64,000 nucleotides of DNA from Bacteroidales bacterium (lineage in GTDB: Bacteria > Bacteroidota > Bacteroidia > Bacteroidales > Paludibacteraceae). The position numbers were made by a program, and so were the translations under genes. Positions 34,610-44,344 of the stretch are shown piece by piece. Where the stretch lies: NCBI GenBank assembly GCA_012837685.1, contig DUQS01000068.1:1-64000 (forward strand), given 5' to 3'. Each line of letters begins with the position of its first letter. Position 1 is the first letter of the stretch. Under the pieces are notes generated by a model. The model saw only the letters and a list, made by a program, of their open reading frames with translations. It was not told the DNA's origin and ran no database searches.

Positions 34610-36607
34610 TTAATTATACGATATGATTGAAATTTGAATGTTGTCAAGGTAAATGCGGTGTTGTGCGCTACCTGCTGCCTCACCGTCGGGGCGATAGGTG
34701 CCGATAGCTATCCGCGAAGTGGGTTCTACATTATTGATGATGAAACTGTAGTCTTTCCATTCGTTGGTATTATGAGCTGTCCCTTTTTTTACCACGGTAC
34801 GCGTACCTCCCGATATGTAATTGTAGTTTATGCCTTTGTCGCCGGTGTCGGCAAAGGTGCCACCGTCAATTACTTCAACAATGTAAATCGGTGTATCCCA
34901 AGTGCTTATTCCACTAAAGTAGGGTGCTAAGCTGATTGTAAGTTTAATAGTGGCAGTGCCGGTGAGTGCCGAAAGTGGTGGCGTAACAATTTCGCCGGTC
35001 ATGCTCGATGCGCCGCATTTAACGTATCCGGGGCCAACTAAAAGAGAATTTGCCGTTGTGTTTTCAATTATTTGTCCCCATGTTTTCAGACGCGAATTGC
35101 TGCCGACTATTGCTTTGCCAATAGTGCTAAATAGTCCCATATTAACATCGGAAGTAACTAAATAGATACTGGCATCTGAACTGTAAGGGTCTGTTCCTGA
35201 GGCTTTTGGTAAAGAGGTGAGTGAACTGCGTTGAGTAGATGAGTAACCGGCTAAACCGATGACGGCTTCTCCGCCCCAAATCATTTCGCCAAAATCTTCG
35301 TATAAAATAGTGTCTCCGACAGCGGCTGTAGCGGGCATTGTTACCACTTTCGATGCGGCTGTGGTTACTTTTTTGATACCGTAATCACCATTTCCTGCTG
35401 TTACTTTCACGTAGTAAGTGGTGGACGGTTCTAATCCTGAGAAGAAGAAACCTGCCCATTTTTGAATTTTAAACGATGTACTTGTCGGGTCCCAAAGCAA
35501 AACGGGGTTAGAAGCATTTCCACCTTTCGTGCCATTTCCTCCTTTGGCTAAAAAGTCCCAAGCCACGACGCAATTTTTGCAAGTTGCATCGGTGTAAAGA
35601 GCGGCATTGTAAGTTTGTGCTGCATCGAGTTCGAGGCTTTGGAAGTTGGTAATTGACCATTCTACACCAAAACCGTTGGCAGTAATTGGATTGACTGTCC
35701 CGCCCGATTTATTGGCTTCTCTCAAGCGTATTTGTACGCCACGACTGATTTCTCCTTCCTGAAATCTTACTTTACCCATGTCAACAGGAATTTCGCTCAC
35801 TTTACCTTTATCGAACGACAGGGCTTTGTCGTAGTGCGAACTTAGGATTGTGGCACTGTACGAATTGTCCGCTGTTACGATATTGATGTTGATGCTGTCA
35901 ATGCCTGAAACAGGCAAACAGCCAAACCAAATGGGTTTTGAAATGTCCGGTTGGTTCAATGTGATGCTTTTTGATGCTGTTGTAGCGTTGCCGGCGATGT
36001 TTTTATCGGCTGTAATGACAATTCTCTCAACGGTGGTCAAACCAAGAGGTATGTCGATTAATGTCAATTTGCCATAAGCAGTTTGGTGGACAAAGTTGAG
36101 CGTGGCTTCGTTTGGAAATTCGCCATAAGTTTCGCTTACAGCTGTCAGTACCATAGCGTTTTTTGCGGGAGCGTCGGTGCGTGCCGTTTGTGTAACGGGA
36201 ACAGTGATATTAGTGCCTGTCAGGTCGTTGTCCGCAGGATAAACGGCTTTAAAGATGTATGAACCGCTGTTGTCGTCGTTAAGCGTAGCTCGCAGAATTC
36301 CCGTCCATTGATTTTCACTCAATTCGTTTACGGTGCCTACAAAACTTCCTTGTGGGTCTGTTGCTCCGTTGAGACTTATCCTTATTTGGTCGCCTTCTTC
36401 CCAAACAACAGGATAGAGACCATCGATGTTTTCACTAAAGCCGGCTTTGGTTTGGATACCGTTTTTCTGTTGTGGCGCGGAAATATTGAACGTGACGGTT
36501 TTTCCGATGTTTTGTTGTTCTTCTTCACACGCAGTAAAGCATCCGATAATCATAGGTAAACCTATGGTCATTAATACTATTTTTTTTGCTAATGTTTTGT
36601 TTTTCAT
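34610..36607 (-). CDS. Fimbrillin-like lipoprotein
   Basis: 665 residues with a lipoprotein signal (IIGCFTACEEEQQ, C27 likely). Residues 35-270 follow the fimbrillin/Mfa-like pattern: TFNISAPQQ, WEEGDQIRISL, GSYIFKAVYPAD, LNFVHQTAYGKLTL, and KGKVSEIPVDM. A fibronectin-like stretch (about 385-425) and a C-terminal jelly-roll-like domain follow. Such proteins are surface anchors or short-fimbria subunits in Bacteroidales. It lies 41 bp after the giant repeat protein gene and before the phosphoesterase gene, so the three probably form one surface operon. Binding target unknown. Confidence 0.78.
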   Translation of the reverse strand: MKNKTLAKKIVLMTIGLPMIIGCFTACEEEQQNIGKTVTFNISAPQQKNGIQTKAGFSENIDGLYPVVWEEGDQIRISLNGATDPQGSFVGTVNELSENQWTGILRATLNDDNSGSYIFKAVYPADNDLTGTNITVPVTQTARTDAPAKNAMVLTAVSETYGEFPNEATLNFVHQTAYGKLTLIDIPLGLTTVERIVITADKNIAGNATTASKSITLNQPDISKPIWFGCLPVSGIDSININIVTADNSYSATILSSHYDKALSFDKGKVSEIPVDMGKVRFQEGEISRGVQIRLREANKSGGTVNPITANGFGVEWSITNFQSLELDAAQTYNAALYTDATCKNCVVAWDFLAKGGNGTKGGNASNPVLLWDPTSTSFKIQKWAGFFFSGLEPSTTYYVKVTAGNGDYGIKKVTTAASKVVTMPATAAVGDTILYEDFGEMIWGGEAVIGLAGYSSTQRSSLTSLPKASGTDPYSSDASIYLVTSDVNMGLFSTIGKAIVGSNSRLKTWGQIIENTTANSLLVGPGYVKCGASSMTGEIVTPPLSALTGTATIKLTISLAPYFSGISTWDTPIYIVEVIDGGTFADTGDKGINYNYISGGTRTVVKKGTAHNTNEWKDYSFIINNVEPTSRIAIGTYRPDGEAAGSAQHRIYLDNIQISIISYN

Positions 36608-36648
36608 TTTGTTAATGTTTTATTTTGCAAATATTGTGTTTTTACATT

Positions 36649-39600
36649 TTATTTTCGGATAATTATTTTTAAGGTCTGTTGGTTGATAGTACACAGGTAA
36701 ATTCCTGATTCTATTTCGCTTATATTGAGCGTATTGTCGTTGATTGTGCAGTAGCGAATACAGCGTCCGGCTAAATCGTACAATTGCACTTTAGTAGTTC
36801 CTGATGGAATACCATAGAAACGCAAAACTGAACCTTCTTGTAGTGCAAAAATATTGTTTCCCATGGTATATTCGGTGGTTGTGGGTGTTTTTTTCCAAAG
36901 TGCCGTCAGTTGTACGTTACCATATTGGTTTTGACCTACATTCTGACCGGCTGTGTAGCTGTTTCCCCACTTCCAAGTACCTTCATCGGCTGAAGTTACC
37001 AGCCACGTTTCAAACGTGTAGTTGCCTCTGATGGGCGCAGCGGCGAGGGATAGGTTGTTATTGGCGTAGTAAGTAGCCGTTTGCGGAGAGGTGCCGTCGT
37101 TGTAGTCGTAAGTAATGGTGTAGGGGAGTGCTGTCCATTGGGCGTAGAGTGTAGCTGTTGCACCGTTTACAGCTAAGTTGGTGAAAGATTGACCAACAGC
37201 ATAAGCCGTACCGGTACCGTTTGCTTCTGTGTTCCATCCTGCAAATTTATAACCTTCGCGAACAAATTGGTTAGCTGTGGTTACGTAGGTTTGACCGGTA
37301 GTGCAAGGCTGATTGTTCATTAAACCAGTTCCGCCGTTGGCGTTGTAAACTACGGTGTAGCCGGTTTGCCACATGGCTGCCAATGTGAGCGTGCTTCCCG
37401 GATAGAAATAGTAAGCAATATTGGGATTTTGATATTGTAAGCGTACTTCTTCGGGTGTCATGGCATAGTTCATTATACCCACATTTTTCATCTTTCCTTT
37501 GAAGTAAGTGTTGTCCTCTATCGTACCGGTGGAATTGGGGTCACCGCCAATAGCCATAATGGTGGCATCGTAGTTTGGTGCAATATTGCCCGAAACAGCT
37601 ACCGTGTCGCAGTATTGGTTGCCATCAAGGTAAGCGGTTAGTTTTGTCCCTGTGTACACAAGGGTAAGCATATGCCAACCGGGTTCTAAACTTGCCCATG
37701 TGCGCGCACCGGCACTCGCTTTGTTGATGGTAGCAACTGATGCCGCTGTTTTTGTCGATACTTGGAAACCGATGTAAGCACCGCCGTTGGAAGCGTAAAT
37801 TTTCCATCCTCCGCTTTGCATACAGCTTATTAGTGAACTGTTGGTGTTGTTTATGGATGTGGTAAATGTAGACCAATCTTCGTTGAACACCCATACGTTA
37901 GCGGTGAATTTTTGGTAGTTGTAGTTGGCAATGTAAGGTTTAAGCGATACAGCCGTTGTACCGTCAAAGTTGACTTCATCGTCTGCCGAAGTTTTGAAAC
38001 TTTGATGGTTACTCAGATATTTTTCACCTGTCCCATTCCATCCATAGAATGCGCTGCCGTTTTTTGTCGGGTGGAAAACTTCTTGCGGTATAGCGGTAAT
38101 AGTTTCCGTGATTGTACCTGTTTCATTTTTGTACGTACCGCCATTGGTGTTGATAGAGACGGCTCGGCGTATTGTCCAGTTGGCTGTCAATGTTTCTTCT
38201 TTGTCGCGAAAGAAATAGTAAGTTGTGTTGGGATTTTTATATTGGCGGTCTACTTCTTCAGGCGTCATAGCATAGTTCATTATGCTCACGTTTTTCATTT
38301 TTCCTTTGAAGTAGCTGTTATTTTCTATTGTGCCGGTAGAATTGGGGTCACCGCCAATAGCCATAATAGTAGCTTCGTAGTTTGGTGCAATGTTGCCCGA
38401 AATAGCTATAGGAGTGCAATATTGCTGACCGTCTAAGTATCCGGTCATGTTAGTACCGTCAAATACTAAAGTAAGCATGTGCCAACCAGCTTCCAAATCT
38501 TTCCACATTTTTGCACCTTCATTGGAATTGTTTATCAACGCTGTTTGTTCACCGGCTTTGGTGGTACATTGGAAACCGATATAAGCACCGCCGTTAGAGG
38601 CGTAAATTTTCCATCCTCCGCTTTGCATACAACTTATTAGTGAACTGTTGGTGTTGTTTATGGATGTGGTAAATGTAGACCAATCTTCGTTGAACACCCA
38701 CACGTTGGCAGTAAATTTATCGTAATTGTAGTTGGCAATGTAAGGTTTTAGCGATATAGCCGTCGATCCGTCGAAAGTAACTTCTTCAAATGACGATGAA
38801 GTGAAATTTTGACAGTTGCTAATGAAAGGTTCTGCTGTTCCGCTCCATCCTAAAAATGATTTGGAGTCGTGTGTGGGTTGCTCTATGATTAGCGTTGGCG
38901 AGTCAATCAATTCATGGTGAATGTCTGAAGATCCTTTGTATAACCCTCCGTTTGGATTGATTGTCAATGCTTTGGAAGAAACTTGCCATTGTGCGTAGAG
39001 TGTAATAGTGTTGCCGGGATCCACCAAATTGGTAATGGCTTGTTTGTCGGTGTACGCATCGCCGCTGTCATCGTATTGGGTGTTCCATCCCGTAAATGTG
39101 TGGTGTCGGCGAGTGAAAGCATTAACGCTCAAGGTGTAAGTCTGGTCGGGCTGGCACGATACACTGCTCATTGTTCCGGCTCCACCGTTGGCGTTATAAA
39201 TAATGGTATAACCCTCTTCCCATTCTGCTTTCAAATTGGCATCAATATCGGCGCAGAAGTAATAAGCGGTGTTTGGATAATTGTATTGGTTGATGATTTC
39301 ACTGGGCGTCATGGCGTGATGAAGAATGCTCACATTTTTTAATTTTCCATTGAAAGGTGTTCCGTGAACGGACGCCGTTGTTGAAGTTACCGAACGTGTA
39401 CTGTTAAACACTTCGATTGCATCAATGTAGCCACGCAGTACAGCACCGTCGTAAGTAAGAGTAAATTGGTGCCAACCATCGGTCAGAGTATTACTCTCCT
39501 TGTTAGTAGTAAAAATGCGTTTTTCGTTACCGTAATATTCGAAGCGGAGGTTAGTGGTTTGAGCATTCAGCACAATATCAAAGCCGTTATTCAATGCATC

Positions 39601-41493
39601 AACATTTATGCGCAGACGTGTTGCTTTATCTGTCCATTTTTCTATATAAGCCCATGCGTTCACCGTAAATTTGTCGTTGAATCGATAATCGCTACCATTG
39701 ACAATTGTGTAGCTTTCTGTGCCATTAAAAGTGGTTTCGTTGCTTGACGAGCAAGGAATGTTTTGGTAGTTACTAAGATATTTTTCGCCACTACCGCTCC
39801 AGCATTTGAAAATTTTTGTCAAATGTTTTGGAAAATTGATAGGCATTGGCAACGAAACAACATCTATGTTCTGTAAATCGGATTTAGTGTCGTAAGTTCC
39901 GCCGTTTGGGTTGATAGAGAGCAAATAAGAACGCCATTGTGCATATAGTGTTGAATTGTTGCCCAATACACTTGCATCTACCGATAGAGTTGCAGGGTAA
40001 GCGGTGCCGCTACCGTCGGCTTTGGTATTCCAACCATTGAGCGCAAAGCCTTCACGGGTAAATGTTGGCAGTTTACGTCCATTAAAAGTTTCGTATGCGT
40101 CATACACAAAGAGACCGCCTTGAGGTACGGAAATTTTATCTAATCCGTTGGTAGATGCGTTGTTGCCTAAATAAATGGTATGTCCCATATGGGTTTCGCG
40201 GTACATTTTTCCGCCTATCGTTCCATTAACACTTTTACTGTCGAATACGGTGTGCCAATTGATACCGTCAGCCGATACTTCGGTTTTTGTACCATAGTAG
40301 GCGCGTGGTAGTGCATTGTTCCAAAAGTGGAAAATTTTGAGGTAAGCTACTTGTTGAGGACTGCCCAAATCCACTACTACATAGGAGTTGTTGTAGGTGC
40401 CGGCATCGGCGTAGGCAGTGTTGGTGGTGTCGCCGTCAACTATTTTGTCAATGTTGGCTATGGTAATTTCAGTACCTTCGGCTGTGTAGGCTTTTACCGT
40501 TTTGTTAAATGCTACATTTTCGCCATTGCTGTTGTAAGCTTTTATTTCTATCCAATGATTAATGTCGTTGATGGTATTGCCATTGGCGTAGTCGCGTATG
40601 TAGCGTATAGCTTCTGTTCCTTCCGTTGCATTGGGATTGAGCGTCAACGTACAAGCAGCCGGTGTCCAATCGGCGTAGTAGATATTTTGTGTTGGTATTG
40701 CCTTTGTTCCGGCGGCTATACGTGTACCGCTACCGTCGGGTTTGGTGTTCCATCCGTTAAAGACGTAACCTTCGCGATGAAAGTTGGCGAAAGTGTAAGT
40801 GTTGCCATCCACAGTAACCTGTTCTGTAATTTTTGGAAATGTAATGCGGTCATTGGAGTTGAGCACGGTAATATTGTCGTTGCGCGAAATTTTGTCAGCT
40901 ATGTAAATGGTGCGTCCACTTGACGATTCTCGATACATATTTGTGGTAATATTGCCGTATGAACTTTGACTGTCGAACACGGTTATCCATGTAATTCCGT
41001 CTGCTGATACTTGAGTTTTTGTGCCGTAGTAAGCACGCGAGTTAATCACATTGTTGTCATAATAGTGAAAAATTTTGAGATAAGCAATTAGGTGTAATTC
41101 GCCCAAATCAACCACAACATAGGCGTTGTAATCTGTCCCTTTTGTGGTAGGGTAGAGGTCGTTGCCCGTTTTTCCGTCCGTTACCAAATCATTGCCTCCG
41201 GCTTGAGTGACATTGTTAGTAAGTGTAAACTCTTCGTTAGTAGCTGTGCGATAGGCTTTTACCGTCTTATTAAGAGCAACATTCGTTCCCGATGTTGTGT
41301 AAGCCTGTATTTCTATCCAATGCGAATAGTCGTTTACAATGTTGGCATCTACATAGTCGCGTATATAGCGTATTTTCAGTGTGTTGTAACTGCTACCGAT
41401 AGGTCTGAATGTTACAACTGCGCTTCCTGAAGTTACAATTGTAATCAGCAACAACATCAATACTCCTTTAAAAGAATTCATGTTTTTTTTCAT
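36649..41493 (-). CDS. Giant secreted repeat protein with T9SS-type tail
   Basis: 1614 residues. Signal peptide (about 9-27); two discoidin/galactose-binding-like modules (about 38-200 and 295-450; each has IRYIRDY, WIEI, YVVVDLG and YYGTKT.VSADG); several InlB/Flg_new repeats (GYVFNGWNTK, GFALNGWNTK, GYKFAGWNTE); and three LamG-like modules. The second and third LamG-like modules are nearly identical, 269 residues apart. The C-terminal 70 residues (VQLYDLAGRCIR, ESGIYLCTI, KIIIRK) look like a type IX secretion sorting domain. Likely an adhesin or glycan-binding surface protein. First gene of the surface block. Confidence 0.85.
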   Translation of the reverse strand: MKKNMNSFKGVLMLLLITIVTSGSAVVTFRPIGSSYNTLKIRYIRDYVDANIVNDYSHWIEIQAYTTSGTNVALNKTVKAYRTATNEEFTLTNNVTQAGGNDLVTDGKTGNDLYPTTKGTDYNAYVVVDLGELHLIAYLKIFHYYDNNVINSRAYYGTKTQVSADGITWITVFDSQSSYGNITTNMYRESSSGRTIYIADKISRNDNITVLNSNDRITFPKITEQVTVDGNTYTFANFHREGYVFNGWNTKPDGSGTRIAAGTKAIPTQNIYYADWTPAACTLTLNPNATEGTEAIRYIRDYANGNTINDINHWIEIKAYNSNGENVAFNKTVKAYTAEGTEITIANIDKIVDGDTTNTAYADAGTYNNSYVVVDLGSPQQVAYLKIFHFWNNALPRAYYGTKTEVSADGINWHTVFDSKSVNGTIGGKMYRETHMGHTIYLGNNASTNGLDKISVPQGGLFVYDAYETFNGRKLPTFTREGFALNGWNTKADGSGTAYPATLSVDASVLGNNSTLYAQWRSYLLSINPNGGTYDTKSDLQNIDVVSLPMPINFPKHLTKIFKCWSGSGEKYLSNYQNIPCSSSNETTFNGTESYTIVNGSDYRFNDKFTVNAWAYIEKWTDKATRLRINVDALNNGFDIVLNAQTTNLRFEYYGNEKRIFTTNKESNTLTDGWHQFTLTYDGAVLRGYIDAIEVFNSTRSVTSTTASVHGTPFNGKLKNVSILHHAMTPSEIINQYNYPNTAYYFCADIDANLKAEWEEGYTIIYNANGGAGTMSSVSCQPDQTYTLSVNAFTRRHHTFTGWNTQYDDSGDAYTDKQAITNLVDPGNTITLYAQWQVSSKALTINPNGGLYKGSSDIHHELIDSPTLIIEQPTHDSKSFLGWSGTAEPFISNCQNFTSSSFEEVTFDGSTAISLKPYIANYNYDKFTANVWVFNEDWSTFTTSINNTNSSLISCMQSGGWKIYASNGGAYIGFQCTTKAGEQTALINNSNEGAKMWKDLEAGWHMLTLVFDGTNMTGYLDGQQYCTPIAISGNIAPNYEATIMAIGGDPNSTGTIENNSYFKGKMKNVSIMNYAMTPEEVDRQYKNPNTTYYFFRDKEETLTANWTIRRAVSINTNGGTYKNETGTITETITAIPQEVFHPTKNGSAFYGWNGTGEKYLSNHQSFKTSADDEVNFDGTTAVSLKPYIANYNYQKFTANVWVFNEDWSTFTTSINNTNSSLISCMQSGGWKIYASNGGAYIGFQVSTKTAASVATINKASAGARTWASLEPGWHMLTLVYTGTKLTAYLDGNQYCDTVAVSGNIAPNYDATIMAIGGDPNSTGTIEDNTYFKGKMKNVGIMNYAMTPEEVRLQYQNPNIAYYFYPGSTLTLAAMWQTGYTVVYNANGGTGLMNNQPCTTGQTYVTTANQFVREGYKFAGWNTEANGTGTAYAVGQSFTNLAVNGATATLYAQWTALPYTITYDYNDGTSPQTATYYANNNLSLAAAPIRGNYTFETWLVTSADEGTWKWGNSYTAGQNVGQNQYGNVQLTALWKKTPTTTEYTMGNNIFALQEGSVLRFYGIPSGTTKVQLYDLAGRCIRYCTINDNTLNISEIESGIYLCTINQQTLKIIIRK
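37771..37945. repeat. Near-identical DNA repeat, copy 1 (LamG-like module)
   Basis: Matches 38578-38752 with few differences; the 100 bases from 37801 show only about two to three mismatches by eye. The 807-bp offset is 269 codons, so recombination between the copies would keep the reading frame. Confidence 0.85.
38578..38752. repeat. Near-identical DNA repeat, copy 2 (LamG-like module)
   Basis: Partner of 37771-37945 inside the same giant gene. Confidence 0.85.
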
Positions 41494-41511
41494 AGGTTAA
41501 ATAATTGATAT

Positions 41512-42288
41512 CTAGTTATTTTTAGTTTTTTGTTGTGTTTTGCGTATTTTTTTGTAGAGATTTGAAGCAAAAACAAAGTCTTCCAATGCTTCATTGTTAG
41601 CTGTAAATATTTCCTCTTTCGAGCCTTCCCATGCTTTGGTACCTTTTTCGATGAAAATGATGTGTGCTCCAATTTCCATTATCGAGTTCATATCGTGGGT
41701 GTTGATAATTGTCGTAATGTTGTATTCTTGGGTAATTTCCTCTATCAGTCGGTCAATGACTAATGCAGTAACAGGGTCGAGACCGGAATTGGGTTCATCG
41801 CAGAACAGGTATTTGGGGTTAAGTGCGATAGCACGCGCAATGGCGACACGTTTTTGCATGCCTCCGCTTATTTCCGAAGGAAACAGTGGCGATACCGTAT
41901 CCGGTTGTAGATTTACTCTTTCAAGGCAGAAACGGGCGCGCTCAATCATCTCTTGCTTTGATTTTTTGGAAAACATTTCCAACGGGAACATTACGTTTTC
42001 GATTACTGTCATCGAATCGAACAATGCCGCTCCTTGGAAAAGCATACCAACTTCTTGATGCAACAGCTTTAGTTCGTTGCGGTTCATATTCGGCAAGTTG
42101 CGCTCTTGATAAAGAATTTGCCCGCTATCAATGGGAAACAAGCCGATAATGCTTTTCATCAACACAGTTTTTCCCGAGCCGCTTTTCCCGATAATTTGGT
42201 TAATAATTCCGCTTTCAAATGTGGCGGAAATGTCTTTTAACACCATCTCTCCATCAAACGATTTATATAAATTCTTGACTTCTATCAT
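41512..42288 (-). CDS. mlaF: ABC transporter ATPase, Mla type
   Basis: 258 residues. Walker A GKSGSGKTVL at about 36-45, Q-loop VGMLFQGAALFD, ABC signature SGGMQKRVAIARAI, and Walker B YLFCDEPNSGLDP. The QGAALFDSMTV segment is typical of MlaF/Mkl ATPases that power phospholipid transport between the outer and inner membrane. Its ATG overlaps the mlaE stop by four bases. No MlaD-type MCE gene lies in this operon; it would have to be elsewhere. Confidence 0.92.
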   Translation of the reverse strand: MIEVKNLYKSFDGEMVLKDISATFESGIINQIIGKSGSGKTVLMKSIIGLFPIDSGQILYQERNLPNMNRNELKLLHQEVGMLFQGAALFDSMTVIENVMFPLEMFSKKSKQEMIERARFCLERVNLQPDTVSPLFPSEISGGMQKRVAIARAIALNPKYLFCDEPNSGLDPVTALVIDRLIEEITQEYNITTIINTHDMNSIMEIGAHIIFIEKGTKAWEGSKEEIFTANNEALEDFVFASNLYKKIRKTQQKTKNN

Positions 42289-43025
42289 GTTAGCAGTATT
42301 CTAGTGAGAATAATATTCATCAGTAATATGGCAATGGAACTGTTGACAACGGCGTTAGTGCTGGCACGACCCACATCTAAAGCTCCACCGTAAGCGTAGT
42401 AACCGTAAAACGATGAAACCGATGCGATGATAAACCCGAAAAATAGCGATTTGATAATAGAGTAGGTAAAGTAGTAAGGAATAAAGGCATATTGAATGCC
42501 GTATATGAAATCTGCCATCGGAATCATGTCTGTGAGCACAGCAATACCCAAACCGCCTAATAGACCGCAAAATACGCTAAGGGTTACCAAAACGGGCATG
42601 CACAAAATTAAACCGATTACTTTCGGCAATATCAAGTAATTAGCTGAATTGACACCCATTATCTCTAAGGCGTCTATTTGTTCGGTAATGCGCATGGTGC
42701 CTATTTCCGATGCGATGTTTGAACCAACTTTTCCCGCCAAAAGCAAACTCATAATGGAAGAAGCAAACTCCAACAGCATGGTGTCGCGCAAAATTAAACC
42801 GTTGCTGTAGCGTGGAATGAATGGGCTTTCGGTATTCAAAATGGTTTGCATCAGCATAATGGCTCCCATAAATATGGATATGATAATGATGATGCCGATG
42901 GAATCGACGCCCAATTTTACCATTTCTCTCGGTAGTTGACGCCCAAACATACGCCAATTGTCGGGTTTGGTAAAAGTTCGTTTCATCAGCACTACATACC
43001 GTCCAAGTGTATCTAATCCTAACAT
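42285..43025 (-). CDS. mlaE: ABC transporter permease MlaE
   Basis: 246 residues with five to six membrane segments and the MlaE family pattern: VDSIGIIIIISIFMGAIM, RDTMLLEFASSIMSLLLAGKVG and TEQIDALEIMGVNSANYLILP. It is the membrane part of the lipid transporter with the ATPase encoded next. A TAnnTTTG box (TACTTTTG, 43059-43066, minus strand) lies 33 bp upstream. Confidence 0.93.
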   Translation of the reverse strand: MLGLDTLGRYVVLMKRTFTKPDNWRMFGRQLPREMVKLGVDSIGIIIIISIFMGAIMLMQTILNTESPFIPRYSNGLILRDTMLLEFASSIMSLLLAGKVGSNIASEIGTMRITEQIDALEIMGVNSANYLILPKVIGLILCMPVLVTLSVFCGLLGGLGIAVLTDMIPMADFIYGIQYAFIPYYFTYSIIKSLFFGFIIASVSSFYGYYAYGGALDVGRASTNAVVNSSIAILLMNIILTRILLT

Positions 43026-43165
43026 GATAAATGTTTTGCTGTTTTTAGTATCAATCTACAAAAGTAATCAAACTATTTGAAAAACCGACAAAAAGCATTC
43101 GGAAAATCCAAATTAAAGCAGAATAGTTATAAAACGGGTGATTATTCGTTTTGTGGTTTTACGTA

Positions 43166-43202
43166 AAAAAATAGGGATAAGCATCGCTTATCCCTATTTT
43201 TA
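43166..43202 (-). terminator. Terminator after the exbD operon
   Basis: A 16-bp perfect stem (43167-43182 and 43186-43201, core ATAGGGATAAGC) with an ATC loop and flanking A/T runs. It ends the exbB operon on the minus strand, between exbD and mlaE. Confidence 0.92.
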
Positions 43203-43227
43203 GTTGCTATTTGGTTGGATTTTCCAA

Positions 43228-43704
43228 TCAATAATAAACGTTGGTACGTTTCAGTGCGGCGTAGTTTATTTTCAGCGCATAGGCTCTACGCAAGGCTTGT
43301 TTAACGTCTGTTATGACGCCCATTTTGGTGTCCTTGTCCGCTTTGATGCAAATGGTCAACAAGTTTTGTTCTTCCTCTTTCATAGCACTGCGTTCGCGTA
43401 CTACATAGTCTTCCAATTGGCTGACGTCTGCAAAGGCATCATCAAGTTGGATGCGAGTGCTGGTGCCGAAACGTTTTTGAAATTCCGGTTTCGGGGCACC
43501 AATGTAAACGTAGCGAACCAGCGATTTTTTTTCCAATTTCTGAAGTTCAGTAGCCTCCGGCATTCTCATGGTTACCATATAGGTAACTTCCTTCATAGAG
43601 GTGGCAGCCATAAAGAAAAACAACAGCATGAAGACAACGTCCGGAAGTGAAGCCGTGCTGATGGCTGGTACCTTTTTTTTTCCGCCTTTTCTAATTTGTG
43701 CCAT
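43228..43704 (-). CDS. exbD: ExbD/TolR-type biopolymer transport protein (second)
   Basis: 158 residues: a basic N-terminus, one membrane segment (about 20-40, DVVFMLLFFFMAATSM) containing the conserved aspartate at its start, and a periplasmic domain with KADKDTKMGVITDVKQALRRA. It works with ExbB to couple the proton gradient to TonB. The start shares a base with the stop of the first exbD gene. Confidence 0.9.
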   Translation of the reverse strand: MAQIRKGGKKKVPAISTASLPDVVFMLLFFFMAATSMKEVTYMVTMRMPEATELQKLEKKSLVRYVYIGAPKPEFQKRFGTSTRIQLDDAFADVSQLEDYVVRERSAMKEEEQNLLTICIKADKDTKMGVITDVKQALRRAYALKINYAALKRTNVYY

Positions 43705-44300
43705 TATTTATTTCCTCCGTATTTTTTAGGTTCTGCTTCCGAAATCTTTTGTGGATAAATATCCTGAACAGCTTTTTTGTTTTCTTCGCTGAGTGCTGCA
43801 TAGGTTGAACCAAATCGATTTGTTGAATATTCGTTACGTATTTCGTTGTAAGCGGCAACTAATTCGTTTTGCACTTCAATGTATTTTTGATATTGTGTGC
43901 CTACGTCATTTTGCAACGAAATAATGTGGTTTTTAGTAGTCATTACCGTTTCCGTTATTCCACCTTCAAAAGTTACTTCCACGGGAAGAATTTCCGGTAA
44001 GTTGACACTATTCGCTTCGTTTTTAATAAACTCTTTGGCTTTGGTTTTTAATTGCTTAATGTCCAACAATTCTCCTTGAACCAACAACTGATTTTGACTA
44101 TTGATGAGAACTACAAAAATGTTACGTTCTTTAATTTCAACATTCGGTTTTTCCATATCAGGCGGCAGCGGTGGCGGTAATTGCCGCGACAGACCGCTGT
44201 CTACCGACATGGTTGTGGTAACAAGGAAGAAGATGAGCAGCAAAAAGGCAATGTCGGCCATCGAACTTGCATTAATTTCTTGTACTTCCCTTTTTCCCAT
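43704..44300 (-). CDS. exbD: ExbD/TolR-type biopolymer transport protein (first)
   Basis: 198 residues with the ExbD start INASSMADIAFLLLIFFLVTTTM (membrane segment about 13-35 with the conserved aspartate) and a longer periplasmic region, including a helical insert of about 40 residues (TQYQKYIEVQNELVAAYNEI). Paired, non-identical ExbD proteins are usual in Bacteroidetes. Third gene of the exbB operon. Confidence 0.92.
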   Translation of the reverse strand: MGKREVQEINASSMADIAFLLLIFFLVTTTMSVDSGLSRQLPPPLPPDMEKPNVEIKERNIFVVLINSQNQLLVQGELLDIKQLKTKAKEFIKNEANSVNLPEILPVEVTFEGGITETVMTTKNHIISLQNDVGTQYQKYIEVQNELVAAYNEIRNEYSTNRFGSTYAALSEENKKAVQDIYPQKISEAEPKKYGGNK

Positions 44301-44344
44301 TTCTTTTTTAAATTAAAATTAGCTAATGCTAATTATTGAATAAA

